A stretch of 42,314 nucleotides of DNA, taken from positions 1 to 42,314 of the forward strand of contig JAMPGR010000009.1 in assembly GCA_023663805.1 (NCBI GenBank), in the 5' to 3' direction. Below, piece by piece: positions 8,339 to 15,914 of the stretch. Under the pieces are notes generated by a model. It searched no databases and was not told where the DNA came from. It worked only from the letters and a program-made list of their open reading frames with translations. Position 1 is the first letter of the stretch; the number at the start of each line of letters is the position of its first letter. Origin of the DNA: Clostridium sp. (lineage in GTDB: Bacteria; Bacteroidota; Bacteroidia; Bacteroidales; Muribaculaceae). The position numbers and the translations under genes are program-made.

Positions 8339-8599
8339 ATGAGCGACAGCAATTCGACCGGCCTCGCCGGATTCATATTTTCTATAATGGCACTCCTGTT
8401 CGGCTGGGTGCCCTATCTTGGAGGTTTTCTCTGGCTGCTCGGAGCGGTATTCTCCTGTTGCGGCCTTGCCCGGCCGCCGCGCGGTTTCGCTCTCGCAGGC
8501 TTTCTTGTCAGTTTCGGCTGGATCATCGCCTTCCTGATTGTCGGCGTCCTTGCCGGAACGATGGCGTCGATGACTCTGTGGCCATATTATATGTGGTAG
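8339..8599 (+). CDS. Small membrane protein, DUF4190-like
   Basis: The 86-residue hydrophobic protein starts at ATG 8339; a GTG at 8309 is less likely because the reading frame before 8339 is AT-rich. It has two to three membrane segments (about residues 8-42 and 52-76) joined by a short basic loop with CCGLARPPRG. The pattern of a hydrophobic pair around a Gly/Ala-rich AGF motif is that of DUF4190-type proteins. It lies upstream of the primase promoter and is not obviously in an operon. The function is unknown. Confidence 0.65.
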   Translation: MSDSNSTGLAGFIFSIMALLFGWVPYLGGFLWLLGAVFSCCGLARPPRGFALAGFLVSFGWIIAFLIVGVLAGTMASMTLWPYYMW

Positions 8600-8607
8600 A
8601 AAATTTG

Positions 8608-8639
8608 TTTGGCGGTTTCGGGGGTTTTTCGTAATTTTG
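8608..8639 (+). promoter_or_regulatory. Promoter of the tandem primase genes
   Basis: TTTG at 8608-8611 and TAATTTTG at 8632-8639 are 20 bp apart, a full match to the Bacteroidota consensus. The first primase ATG is at 8646, so the 5' leader would be only a few bases long or absent. Confidence 0.72.
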
Positions 8640-8645
8640 GCGATT

Positions 8646-9929
8646 ATGGCGAGAATTGACCAGATGACCGTTCAGCGAATCCTCGACACCGCCGACATCG
8701 TCGATGTCGTCGGGGAATTCGTCACGCTCCGGCGGCGGGGTTCCAACTACATGGGACTCTGTCCGTTCCATAACGAACGTACGCCGTCGTTCTCTGTTTC
8801 GAAGGCCCGCGGAATCTGTAAGTGCTTCAGTTGCGGCAAAGGGGGGAACGTCGTCAATTTCCTGATGGAGATCATGCAGATCTCCTATGGCGAGGCTCTC
8901 CGATGGCTCGCAAAACGCTACGGCATCGAGATCGTCGAGAAAGAACTGACCGAAGAGGAGCGCCAGTTCCAGATCAGGCGCGAAGGACTCCAGTCGGTCG
9001 TCAGACTCGCCGCCGAAAACGCCGCGACAATTTATAACGGCGACGAGGGACGGACGATCCGCGCGACGATGCTCTCCGCCGGAATCACCCCCGCGGTTAC
9101 CGCGGCCTTCAATGTCGGACTGACTCCCAATCCGGCCGGATTCATCGCCCTGGCGAAATCGCGCGGTTTCTCCGACAGCATTATCTCCGGCGCCGGATTC
9201 TCCGACACGGTCCCCGCCGCCGGACAGATCCTGCTCCCCGCGACGAGCCGCTACGGCAAGGAGATCGCCCTCTGCTGCTGGGATCCGGCAACACCCGGCG
9301 ATTTTGCGACCTTCGGTCCGGAGACGATCTTCAAGGCCGACGACGAACTGATCGGCATCGCCCAGGCCCGCCGCGAGGCGGCAAAATCGGGCGTCATGGT
9401 CGTCACAACCATCCCCGCCGACCTGCTCCTCCTCGCCTCCTCGGGAGTGACCAACGCCGTCGCCCTCCCGACTCCGGGATTCTCCGAGCGACGCATCGAG
9501 ACGATACGCCGCTTCGCCCGCGAGGTTGTCCTCCTGTTGCCACGCCCGATGTTCTGGGACGCATACCGGACAATGGAGAGCGCTAACGCGCTGCTCCGGG
9601 CCGGGGTGTCGGTCCGCGTCGCGCCGGTGCCACCAAACATGACTGCGGCCGAGTTCGCCGCCGCCAGCGACTCCGACACCGTCGCCGCCACCGCCGGCGA
9701 CAGCGCCGTCGATATCGTCAGTTACAAACTCGCGAACCTCACTCGCGCCGCCGGCCGCGCCGCCAATGCCGCTGCCGTCAGATATATGCGCGCCGACCTG
9801 ACGGCGACTCTCGCCTCCGTCACCGACGCTATCCTACGAGAGATCTACGAATCGACCGTCGCCGAAGCGCTCGGCATCTCCGTCGACCAGCTCCGCCACG
9901 AAACCAGAGGGTCCAATCCGCCGCTATGA
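8646..9929 (+). CDS. DnaG-type primase paralogue: intact zinc finger, dead TOPRIM core
   Basis: The 427-residue protein starts exactly like Bacteroidales DnaG. The zinc-binding domain (residues 30-70) has ligands C39, H42, C60 and C63 and the conserved TPSFSVS loop, followed by the YGEALRWLAKRYGIEI helix. The rest aligns with the RNA-polymerase domain, but the catalytic site is gone. Where DnaG has VEGYMD this protein reads VTTIPAD (253-259). Where it has the DxD motif it reads PRP (299-301), and the GEDPD loop is replaced by PPNMTA (329-334). The C-terminal DnaB-binding region is also absent or very short. It cannot be a working primase alone, yet the frame is clean and long. It overlaps the next dnaG by 4 bp (ATGA), so both are made together. 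The likely role is a zinc-finger-donating or regulatory primase subunit; this is inference. Confidence 0.85.
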   Translation: MARIDQMTVQRILDTADIVDVVGEFVTLRRRGSNYMGLCPFHNERTPSFSVSKARGICKCFSCGKGGNVVNFLMEIMQISYGEALRWLAKRYGIEIVEKELTEEERQFQIRREGLQSVVRLAAENAATIYNGDEGRTIRATMLSAGITPAVTAAFNVGLTPNPAGFIALAKSRGFSDSIISGAGFSDTVPAAGQILLPATSRYGKEIALCCWDPATPGDFATFGPETIFKADDELIGIAQARREAAKSGVMVVTTIPADLLLLASSGVTNAVALPTPGFSERRIETIRRFAREVVLLLPRPMFWDAYRTMESANALLRAGVSVRVAPVPPNMTAAEFAAASDSDTVAATAGDSAVDIVSYKLANLTRAAGRAANAAAVRYMRADLTATLASVTDAILREIYESTVAEALGISVDQLRHETRGSNPPL

Positions 9930-12106
9930 TCCAGGGTCAGCAAATCTCCGAACTACTGCGCAAGGCCGACATGAGAGCTGTCGCCGGACGCTATGTCAAC
10001 CTCGTCGAACGGGGCGACGGGATCGTTGGACTCTGTCCGTTCCACCGCGCCGACACGATGACCCTGATCGTCGATCCGACATCGATGACCGCCTCCTGCA
10101 GCCAGTGCGGCCGGACGCTCGGCCCGGTCGACCTCGTCATGGAAGCGGACCACACAGACTATGAAGGCGCCGTCAGGCGGATCCTCGCGACCGTCGCCGA
10201 CTCTGACAACACAACCGACCCAGCGGAAGAAGAGGAATCCGCTGTCGACACCGCCGCGAAGATATTCAGTGCAAACGAGTTCGCCGTCACCCACTTCAGC
10301 CGTACGCTCCTCGACACCCCCGAGGGGCGCGATATCGGACTCGCCTACTTCCGCGAGCGCGGCGTCAGCGACGAGATGATCGCCCGGTTCGCCCTCGGCT
10401 ATTCCTCCCAGAAACGGAATCTCTTCTCCGCCGAGGCTGTCGCCGCCGGACATGAAGCGCAGACACTGACAACGGCCGGACTCTCCGTCGCCGCCGAAAA
10501 CGGCGACCTCTTCGACCGCTATCGCGGACGCGTCGTCTATCCGATCTTTACCGTCACCGGACGCCCCGTCGCCTTCGGGGCCCGCACGCTCCGGACCGAC
10601 AAGGAGGTCGCGAAATATGTCAACTCGCCCGAGAGCGTCGTCTACAGCAAGAGCAACGAACTCTACGGACTCTATCAGGCGCGCGAGGCGATCGTCGAGG
10701 CCGACCGCTGTATACTCGTCGAGGGATACATGGATGTCATCTCGATGTATCAGGCGGGAATCCGGAACGTCGTCGCCTCCTCCGGAACGTCGCTGACCGA
10801 AGGGCAGGTGTCGCTGATCAAACGCTTCACCAACCGAATCACCGTCATCTACGACGCCGACGCCGCCGGCATAAAGGCCTCGGTCCGCAGCATCGATATG
10901 CTCCTCGGCGCCGACTTCACGATGGATATCGTCTCGCTCCCCGAGGGTGAGGACCCCGACAGTTTCGCCCGGACCCACACTAAAGAGCAGATCGAGCGAT
11001 ATCTGGCCGACAACGCGATCGACTTCGTCGGGTTCAAACTCCGGCTCGCCGCCGACCGTATAGACCGCGACCCGATCGAACGCTCGCGCGTCATCGCCGA
11101 CATCGTCTCCTCGATCACCCTGATTCCCGACAAACGCGCGATTCGCCATTTCGTCAAAGTCACTTCGGTTCGCGTCGGCGTAACCGAAAAAATGCTCCAG
11201 CAGCAGGTCTCGAAACGTATCGCAGAGAACCGCTCGCGCCGCCCGTCGGCTTCTGTCGCCACAGGTCCGGGACTCCCGGATTTCGACTCCGACTACGCCG
11301 ACGCCCTCGCCGGCGACAATCGCCGGACGGTGTCGAAAGATGCAGCGGCTCTCAGACCGTTCGAGCGGGAGGTCGTCGGACTGGTGCTCCGGAATGCCCT
11401 CTCCTTTTTCTGCGACCTGACCGACGAGAATCTCGAAGTGACCGGCTCGATGAATCTCTTCGAGTATGTCGACTCGGCGATGCGCGACGATTCGCTCGAA
11501 TTCACCAACCCCGACTTCCGCGACCTCTTCGAAAAGATACGCCGCGTTGTCGCCTCGGCCGACGACGAGACGCTCCGTCCCTACCGCACCGACGCCGACC
11601 TCCTGCGCGAGAGAATCATGGCCGACGGACTCGAACAACTGCGCTCGGCCGAGGATCAGTCGCTCCAGTCGCTCCAGGCCGGCGAGGAACTTCTCGCCCA
11701 GCGCGCCGAGGCTGAATCGACCGCGCGATACGACGAACTAGTCCGCACCCACGCCGGACGCGCGCTGATGTTCAGCCCCGACCAGCCGACACGCCATCTC
11801 GTCGCCGAACTGATGGTCCCCCACCAGCGCCTCAGCCGGATCCACTCGCGCGGCACGGCCGTCGTCGAGACCGAGGCTGACCGCCTCGTCGACCTGACGG
11901 TCCACACACTTTCGGCGCTGAAATATGCCGTCGTACAATGCCGCATCGCCGACCTACACACGCTGATACGCCAGGCGTCGGCCGCGAAAGACTATGACCG
12001 CGCGCTCGCCCTGATGGCCGACCGCCGCGACCTCGACCAGATCAAACGCGAACTCGCCGGCTATATCGGCGACATCGTGATAGCCCCCCGCCACAAAGAT
12101 TTATAA
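9926..12106 (+). CDS. dnaG: DNA primase DnaG, catalytically complete
   Basis: This enzyme makes RNA primers for lagging-strand synthesis. The 726-residue protein has all the expected TOPRIM acids: E266 and D270 in VEGYMD, D310 and D312 in YDADAAG, and D343 and D345 in GEDPD. KYVNSPESVVYSKSNELYG is the usual primer/template strand. The zinc ligands C37, H40, C58 and C61 remain at normal spacing. The loop between them (RADTMTLIVDPTSMTAS) has lost the TPSF motif, and the following helix is diverged, so the N-terminal domain has drifted from the DnaG norm. A C-terminal helical region (from about 540) should contact the replicative helicase. The start at ATG 9926 overlaps the upstream paralogue by ATGA. 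A 9-bp tandem repeat begins at its stop codon. Confidence 0.93.
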   Translation: MIQGQQISELLRKADMRAVAGRYVNLVERGDGIVGLCPFHRADTMTLIVDPTSMTASCSQCGRTLGPVDLVMEADHTDYEGAVRRILATVADSDNTTDPAEEEESAVDTAAKIFSANEFAVTHFSRTLLDTPEGRDIGLAYFRERGVSDEMIARFALGYSSQKRNLFSAEAVAAGHEAQTLTTAGLSVAAENGDLFDRYRGRVVYPIFTVTGRPVAFGARTLRTDKEVAKYVNSPESVVYSKSNELYGLYQAREAIVEADRCILVEGYMDVISMYQAGIRNVVASSGTSLTEGQVSLIKRFTNRITVIYDADAAGIKASVRSIDMLLGADFTMDIVSLPEGEDPDSFARTHTKEQIERYLADNAIDFVGFKLRLAADRIDRDPIERSRVIADIVSSITLIPDKRAIRHFVKVTSVRVGVTEKMLQQQVSKRIAENRSRRPSASVATGPGLPDFDSDYADALAGDNRRTVSKDAAALRPFEREVVGLVLRNALSFFCDLTDENLEVTGSMNLFEYVDSAMRDDSLEFTNPDFRDLFEKIRRVVASADDETLRPYRTDADLLRERIMADGLEQLRSAEDQSLQSLQAGEELLAQRAEAESTARYDELVRTHAGRALMFSPDQPTRHLVAELMVPHQRLSRIHSRGTAVVETEADRLVDLTVHTLSALKYAVVQCRIADLHTLIRQASAAKDYDRALALMADRRDLDQIKRELAGYIGDIVIAPRHKDL

Positions 12107-12160
12107 GATTTATAAGACTTATAAGACTTATAAGACTTATAAAATTTATAAGATTTATAA
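12101..12160. repeat. 9-bp tandem repeat TTATAAGAY, 6.7 copies
   Basis: Units start at 12101, 12110, 12119, 12128, 12137, 12146 and 12155. The consensus TTATAAGAC/T holds, with one unit reading TTATAAAAT. The first unit supplies the TAA stop of dnaG (12104-12106), so the repeat straddles the gene end. Each unit contains the palindrome TTATAA. It fills most of the gap before rsmA and is very AT-rich inside a GC-rich region. Confidence 0.93.
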
Positions 12161-12182
12161 TCTCTCTAAAACTTATTTTTCG

Positions 12183-12190
12183 TAAATTTG
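12183..12190 (+). promoter_or_regulatory. Putative -7 element of rsmA
   Basis: TAAATTTG lies 26 bp before the rsmA ATG and just after the tandem repeat. No TTTG stands at the usual -33 position; the repeat lies there instead. Confidence 0.5.
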
Positions 12191-12216
12191 TCGGTCGAAG
12201 TCTAAACCGAACTGCG

Positions 12217-13023
12217 ATGAACGACAAGGTAAAACCGAAAAAGGCTCTTGGACAGCACTTTCTGACCGATCTGTCGGTCGCCAGGCGTATCGCCGCGACC
12301 CTCGATGACTACGCCGGAACGCCGGTCGTCGAGGTCGGCCCCGGCATGGGGGTGCTGACGCAGTTCCTCCTCGAGGCGGGCCACGACGTCAAAGTCGCCG
12401 AAATCGACCGCGAAAGCGTCGCATATCTCGAGCGCAACTTCCCCGGACTCGAAGGGCGTATCGTCGAAGGTGACTTCCTCCGCGAAGAGCTCGGCAGTTT
12501 CTTTCCCGGCGCCGGAAAAATCTGCGTCATCGGAAACTACCCCTACAATATCTCGTCGCAGATTTTCTTCCATATACTCGACTACCGCGACCTCGTCACG
12601 TGCTGCTCCGGAATGCTCCAGCGCGAGGTCGCCGAACGTCTCGCCGCCCCCGAAGGGTCGAAGACGCGCGGAATCCTCAGCGTCCTGCTCCAGGCGTGGT
12701 ATGACGTCGAATATCTCTTCACGGTCAGCGAAAATGTCTTTAATCCCCCGCCGAAGGTCAAAAGCGGCGTGATCCGCATGCGCCGCAACGGCGCGACGGA
12801 CCTCGGCTGCGACGAACGCCTCTTCAAGACCGTCGTCAAGACAACCTTCGGCCAGCGTCGCAAAACGATACGCAACAGCCTCCGCGGACTCCTTCCCCCC
12901 GGAGCCGCGATGCCCGACTCCCCCCTGCTGGGCCTCAGGCCCGAGCAGTTGTCGGTCGCCCAGTTCGTCGAACTGACTCTCCTCGTCGCCGAATCAAGAA
13001 ACTTGTCAGCCGATAAGTTATGA
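12217..13023 (+). CDS. rsmA: 16S rRNA (adenine1518-N6/adenine1519-N6)-dimethyltransferase
   Basis: RsmA (KsgA) uses SAM to dimethylate two adenines in the 3' terminal hairpin of 16S rRNA during late 30S assembly. The 268-residue length is standard. Visible motifs are KKALGQHFL at the N-terminus, the SAM loop VVEVGPGMGVLTQ (about 37-49), the acidic AEID residue, and the catalytic GNYPYNIS motif (about 108-115, the family's NLPYN with L to Y). The C-terminal helical domain carries VFNPPPKVKSGVI. The stop overlaps the mgtE start by ATGA, so the two genes are coupled. Confidence 0.95.
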   Translation: MNDKVKPKKALGQHFLTDLSVARRIAATLDDYAGTPVVEVGPGMGVLTQFLLEAGHDVKVAEIDRESVAYLERNFPGLEGRIVEGDFLREELGSFFPGAGKICVIGNYPYNISSQIFFHILDYRDLVTCCSGMLQREVAERLAAPEGSKTRGILSVLLQAWYDVEYLFTVSENVFNPPPKVKSGVIRMRRNGATDLGCDERLFKTVVKTTFGQRRKTIRNSLRGLLPPGAAMPDSPLLGLRPEQLSVAQFVELTLLVAESRNLSADKL

Positions 13024-14384
13024 GAGAATATACACCCGACTTCCTCGAAAACCTGCGGAAACTGATTGCCGACAACGACGAGACGCAGGCGCGGGAGATT
13101 CTCTCCGATCTCCACCCCGCCGACATCGCCGAACTATTCCGCGACCTCGACCTCGACCAGGCCGAGTATCTCAACAAACTCCTCGACGGCGAGACTGCCG
13201 CCGAGGTCCTGATGGAACTCGACGAGGACGACCGCCGCAAACTCCTCCAGAACATGCCCGCCGAGGAGATTGCCAAGCAGTTTATCGACCACCTCGACAC
13301 CGACGACGCCGTCGACATCATCCAGGAACTCGACGAGGAGGAGCGCGACGAGGTCCTGTCTCATATCGACGACGTCGAGCAGGCCGGCGACATCATCGAC
13401 CTTCTGAAATATGACGAGGACACGGCCGGCGGTCTGATGGGCACCGAGATGATCGTCGTCAACGAGAACTGGTCGATGCCGGAATGCATAAAGGAGATGC
13501 GCCTCCAGGCCGAAGACAAGGACGAGATCTACTATGTCTACGTCGTCGACAACGACTACCGCCTCCGAGGCATCCTCCCGCTGAAGACCCTGATCACCCA
13601 CCCCTCGGTCTCGAAAATCAAGCATGTCATGGAGACCGACCCCGTCTCGGTCAAGGCCGACACCCCGATCGACGAAGTCGCCCTCGACTTCGAAAAATAT
13701 GACCTCGTCGCGATGCCGGTCGTCGACTCGATCGGACGACTCGTCGGGCGCATCACGGTCGACGACGTGATGGACCAGGTCCGCGAATCGACCGAGCGTG
13801 ACTACCAGCTGGCCTCGGGTCTGTCGTCTGACGTCGAGACCGACGACTCGCTGTTCACCCAGACGAAGGCACGCCTCCCATGGCTCCTGATCGGCATGCT
13901 CGGCGGCATCGGAAACTCACTGATCCTCGGCAACTTCGAGGAGGGTCTCGCGATGGATCCGACCCTCGCGCTGTTTATTCCCCTGATCGGCGGTACGGGA
14001 GGGAACGTCGGAACGCAGTCATCGGCTATCGTTGTTCAGGGCCTGGCAAACGGCTCGATGGATCTGAAGAATTCCGCGCGCCAGTTGTTCAAGGAACTCG
14101 GCGTCGGCCTGATCAACGGATGTATCATCTCCCTGCTCGTTCTGCTCTACAACCTGATCAAATTCGGCGGGACCCACCAGGTCACGACCTTCGCCGTTTC
14201 GCTCTCGCTGATGTCGGTCGTTCTGTTCGCGTCGGTCTTCGGAACATTCGTACCGCTGACGCTCGAGCGCTTCAAGATCGACCCCGCCCTGGCAACCGGC
14301 CCCTTCATCTCGATCACAAACGACATCATCGGCATGTTCATCTACATGTCGATCAGCACGGCCCTGATGGCCATTCTCGGATAA
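13020..14384 (+). CDS. mgtE: Magnesium transporter MgtE
   Basis: MgtE is a homodimeric Mg2+ channel gated by its cytosolic domain. The 454-residue protein has the expected order: an acidic N domain of helical repeats (residues 1-135, rich in ELDEDDR and EELDEEERDEV), a CBS pair (about 140-258, with VDNDYRLRGILPL and VDSIGRLVGRITVDDVMD), a plug helix, and five membrane helices (285-454). Pore motifs are GGTGGNVGTQSS (324-335) and DPALATGPFISITND (421-435). It is coupled to rsmA by an ATGA overlap and followed by the hypothetical gene 5 bp after its stop. Gating by intracellular Mg2+ through the acidic domain is known for the family. Confidence 0.95.
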   Translation: MREYTPDFLENLRKLIADNDETQAREILSDLHPADIAELFRDLDLDQAEYLNKLLDGETAAEVLMELDEDDRRKLLQNMPAEEIAKQFIDHLDTDDAVDIIQELDEEERDEVLSHIDDVEQAGDIIDLLKYDEDTAGGLMGTEMIVVNENWSMPECIKEMRLQAEDKDEIYYVYVVDNDYRLRGILPLKTLITHPSVSKIKHVMETDPVSVKADTPIDEVALDFEKYDLVAMPVVDSIGRLVGRITVDDVMDQVRESTERDYQLASGLSSDVETDDSLFTQTKARLPWLLIGMLGGIGNSLILGNFEEGLAMDPTLALFIPLIGGTGGNVGTQSSAIVVQGLANGSMDLKNSARQLFKELGVGLINGCIISLLVLLYNLIKFGGTHQVTTFAVSLSLMSVVLFASVFGTFVPLTLERFKIDPALATGPFISITNDIIGMFIYMSISTALMAILG

Positions 14385-14389
14385 CCGCT

Positions 14390-15046
14390 ATGGGAGAACT
14401 GTTTCGAAAACTCGCCCGCTCCGCCGCAAAAGCCGCCGCCCGCAAGGCCGTAGTGACCCTACATCGTCATCGTATCGCCGCCCATGCCGCGACGGCCGGA
14501 GACCTGCAGCGCGGAGAAGTCTCTGTCGGCGACTTCCTGACAATCGGCGGCACCCTCGGAATCGTCGCGACGCTCTCCGACGACAGACGCCACGGCATCA
14601 TGATTCCGCCAAGAATCTACCGGGAGATGTTCGCCCACGATTTCAAATATGACCCCTACCTCGGAGAGAATGCCTGCAGCGGAGAATTCCGGACCGGAGC
14701 ATATTCCCGATCCGACGGCCCGGCGAACACTTCGCTGCTGGAACGCTATGGCGACGCCGCCCGTATGGCCGGAAAAAACGGCGAAGGATGGTACCTGCCC
14801 GCAATCGAAGAACTGAAACAAATACTTTCCGATTCGGAGTTTCCTGACGTACTCGCCTCGCTCGAGTCCTACACCGACGGTATCCGGCTGAGCGGCGAAG
14901 ACCTGACGGTCTGGTCGTCGACAGACCTCGAGAACGACGAATACTACATGGCCCTGACCGCCGTCAGACCCCCCGGCGGTACAGTCACCGAACACCCCCG
15001 CGGCAAAATCGAGCGCTACTACGTCATCCCCGTCAAGCCGTTCTGA
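14390..15046 (+). CDS. Hypothetical protein with DUF1566-like C-terminal pattern
   Basis: The 218-residue protein starts at ATG 14390, five bases after the mgtE stop, so it is probably in the rsmA-mgtE operon. The N-terminal 40 residues are basic and Ala-rich with no membrane helix. The central part contains EVSVGDFLTIGG and DRRHGIMIPPRIY. The C-terminal half has GEGWYLPAIEELKQIL (131-146) and VWSST near 180. A GWxLPxxxEL motif followed by a WSS motif is typical of DUF1566/FISUMP-like domains in Bacteroidota proteins. These occur in exported proteins, but here no signal peptide is seen. The function is unknown. Confidence 0.7.
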   Translation: MGELFRKLARSAAKAAARKAVVTLHRHRIAAHAATAGDLQRGEVSVGDFLTIGGTLGIVATLSDDRRHGIMIPPRIYREMFAHDFKYDPYLGENACSGEFRTGAYSRSDGPANTSLLERYGDAARMAGKNGEGWYLPAIEELKQILSDSEFPDVLASLESYTDGIRLSGEDLTVWSSTDLENDEYYMALTAVRPPGGTVTEHPRGKIERYYVIPVKPF

Positions 15047-15047
15047 C

Positions 15048-15070
15048 CCCGCGCCGGCGGGCCAATTTTT
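15048..15070 (+). terminator. Possible terminator after the mgtE operon
   Basis: A short stem CCCGC/GCGGG (15048-15061, loop GCCG) is followed by CCAATTTTTC. It is weak but placed directly after the stop codon of the last gene of the rsmA-mgtE group. Confidence 0.4.
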
Positions 15071-15259
15071 CAGTTTCTTTCAATAATCCCGAAAAACATA
15101 GTTGATATAACCTATCTCACTCTGCAACTGAGTTTTTCTTGTCACCTATTTTACAAAAATGACAGTTATGCCAATTATTTTAAATTTAAATTTGCGAGAC
15201 GGGTTCATGCGGCACCACAAAGTTACTTATGTTGTCGGCAAGGGTTTATTGACAATGGC

Positions 15260-15510
15260 CTAATTGACCATGGACAATTCCATTCGAGCAATCGCCTCCT
15301 GTATTTGTCTATGTTGCTCAGCCTCCTTTTCAAGGCGTTTGAGGTAGACATCGATGAAGTCTTCATTGTTTGAAAGCATATGCCATACGGCAACAAGAAT
15401 TTTGCGGGCGATAGCCTGCAATATGCAAGAAACGAGCATCGCTGCCGCCCCATGGCGCTTAGTATTACGAAGTCATTGTAGACTTTTCGACGGAATTCTT
15501 TTGTCGCCAT
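15260..15510 (-). pseudogene. Transposase C-terminal fragment, frameshifted (IS110-like)
   Basis: ATG 15510 opens a frame MATKEFRRKVYNDFV that goes out of phase near 15465. One frame over, the text continues as KRHGAAAMLVSCILQAIARK, then ILVAVWHMLSNN and DVYLKRLEKE, ending at TAG 15262-15260. Joined by a one-base shift, the two parts read as the helical C-terminal end of an IS110/IS116-type transposase, which typically carries an ARK(I/L)LxxxxxML motif. The N-terminal catalytic part is missing and no inverted repeats are seen. The family is a guess from this motif; the frameshift is direct from the sequence. It is a dead remnant of an old insertion. Confidence 0.55.
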
Positions 15511-15808
15511 ATTCTTAATTTTACGGCAAAATTACTCATCCTCCCAATTGCCATTAATATGATATCGCGGACGGTTGTACGGCTAAGACACTTCTGGATT
15601 AACGAAAATTAAGGAACGGAGTCTAAGACCATAGTAAACGTAAACGTGGGGTTACGGACTACGACTGCGCTGCGCGCCTTGTGTCGCCACACTCGCTTGC
15701 ATGAACGGTTATCCATAGGAACCATGAATTCTGCGTCAGGCGTGTGCGGACACTTTGTCCGAAAATTATTTTGCGTGTCGGGAAGTTTTCGTACCCCTTG
15801 TGCACAAA

Positions 15809-15851
15809 TAAGTGCCGAAAAGTGTACCCGGACTACACTTTTCGGCACTTA
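15809..15851. repeat. Perfect 18-bp inverted repeat (hairpin, 7-nt loop)
   Basis: The left arm 15809-15826 (TAAGTGCCGAAAAGTGTA) and right arm 15834-15851 are perfect reverse complements around CCCGGAC. Neither side has a T-run, so a simple terminator is unlikely. It lies 64 bp before the ClC gene. It could be a dispersed palindromic repeat, an IS end or an RNA hairpin. Confidence 0.9.
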
Positions 15852-15914
15852 ATAATGTAAAAACGGCCAAAATCGCGCCGGAACATCGGGGGAGGGCCGG
15901 GCGTTATAGGGAAT

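Larger units (their letters stand above)
15047..15914. other. Gene-poor interval with an insertion scar
   Basis: Of these 868 bp, only the broken transposase frame (15260-15510) and the palindrome (15809-15851) are structured. Short promoter-like octamers occur: TAAATTTG on the plus strand at 15187, and TAACTTTG (15218-15225) and TAATTTTG (15527-15534) on the minus strand. The last lies just upstream of the transposase fragment. The composition drops well below that of the flanks. The 15540-15800 stretch holds short frames on both strands with no recognisable protein. Confidence 0.6.

Noticed and set aside
9953..11638. 561-codon open frame on the minus strand opposite dnaG
   Set aside because: It is antisense to a clear primase with conserved motifs. 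Long antisense frames arise from the strong GC bias at third codon positions; no recognisable motif.
12101..12160. CRISPR array
   Set aside because: Units are 9 bp and contiguous, with no spacers. This is a simple tandem repeat.
14147..14341. Small minus-strand frame inside mgtE
   Set aside because: Antisense to the conserved transporter region; no start context.
15609..15852. Short frames MPKSV... on both strands around 15812
   Set aside because: They arise because the palindrome reads the same on both strands; the remaining text has no protein pattern.
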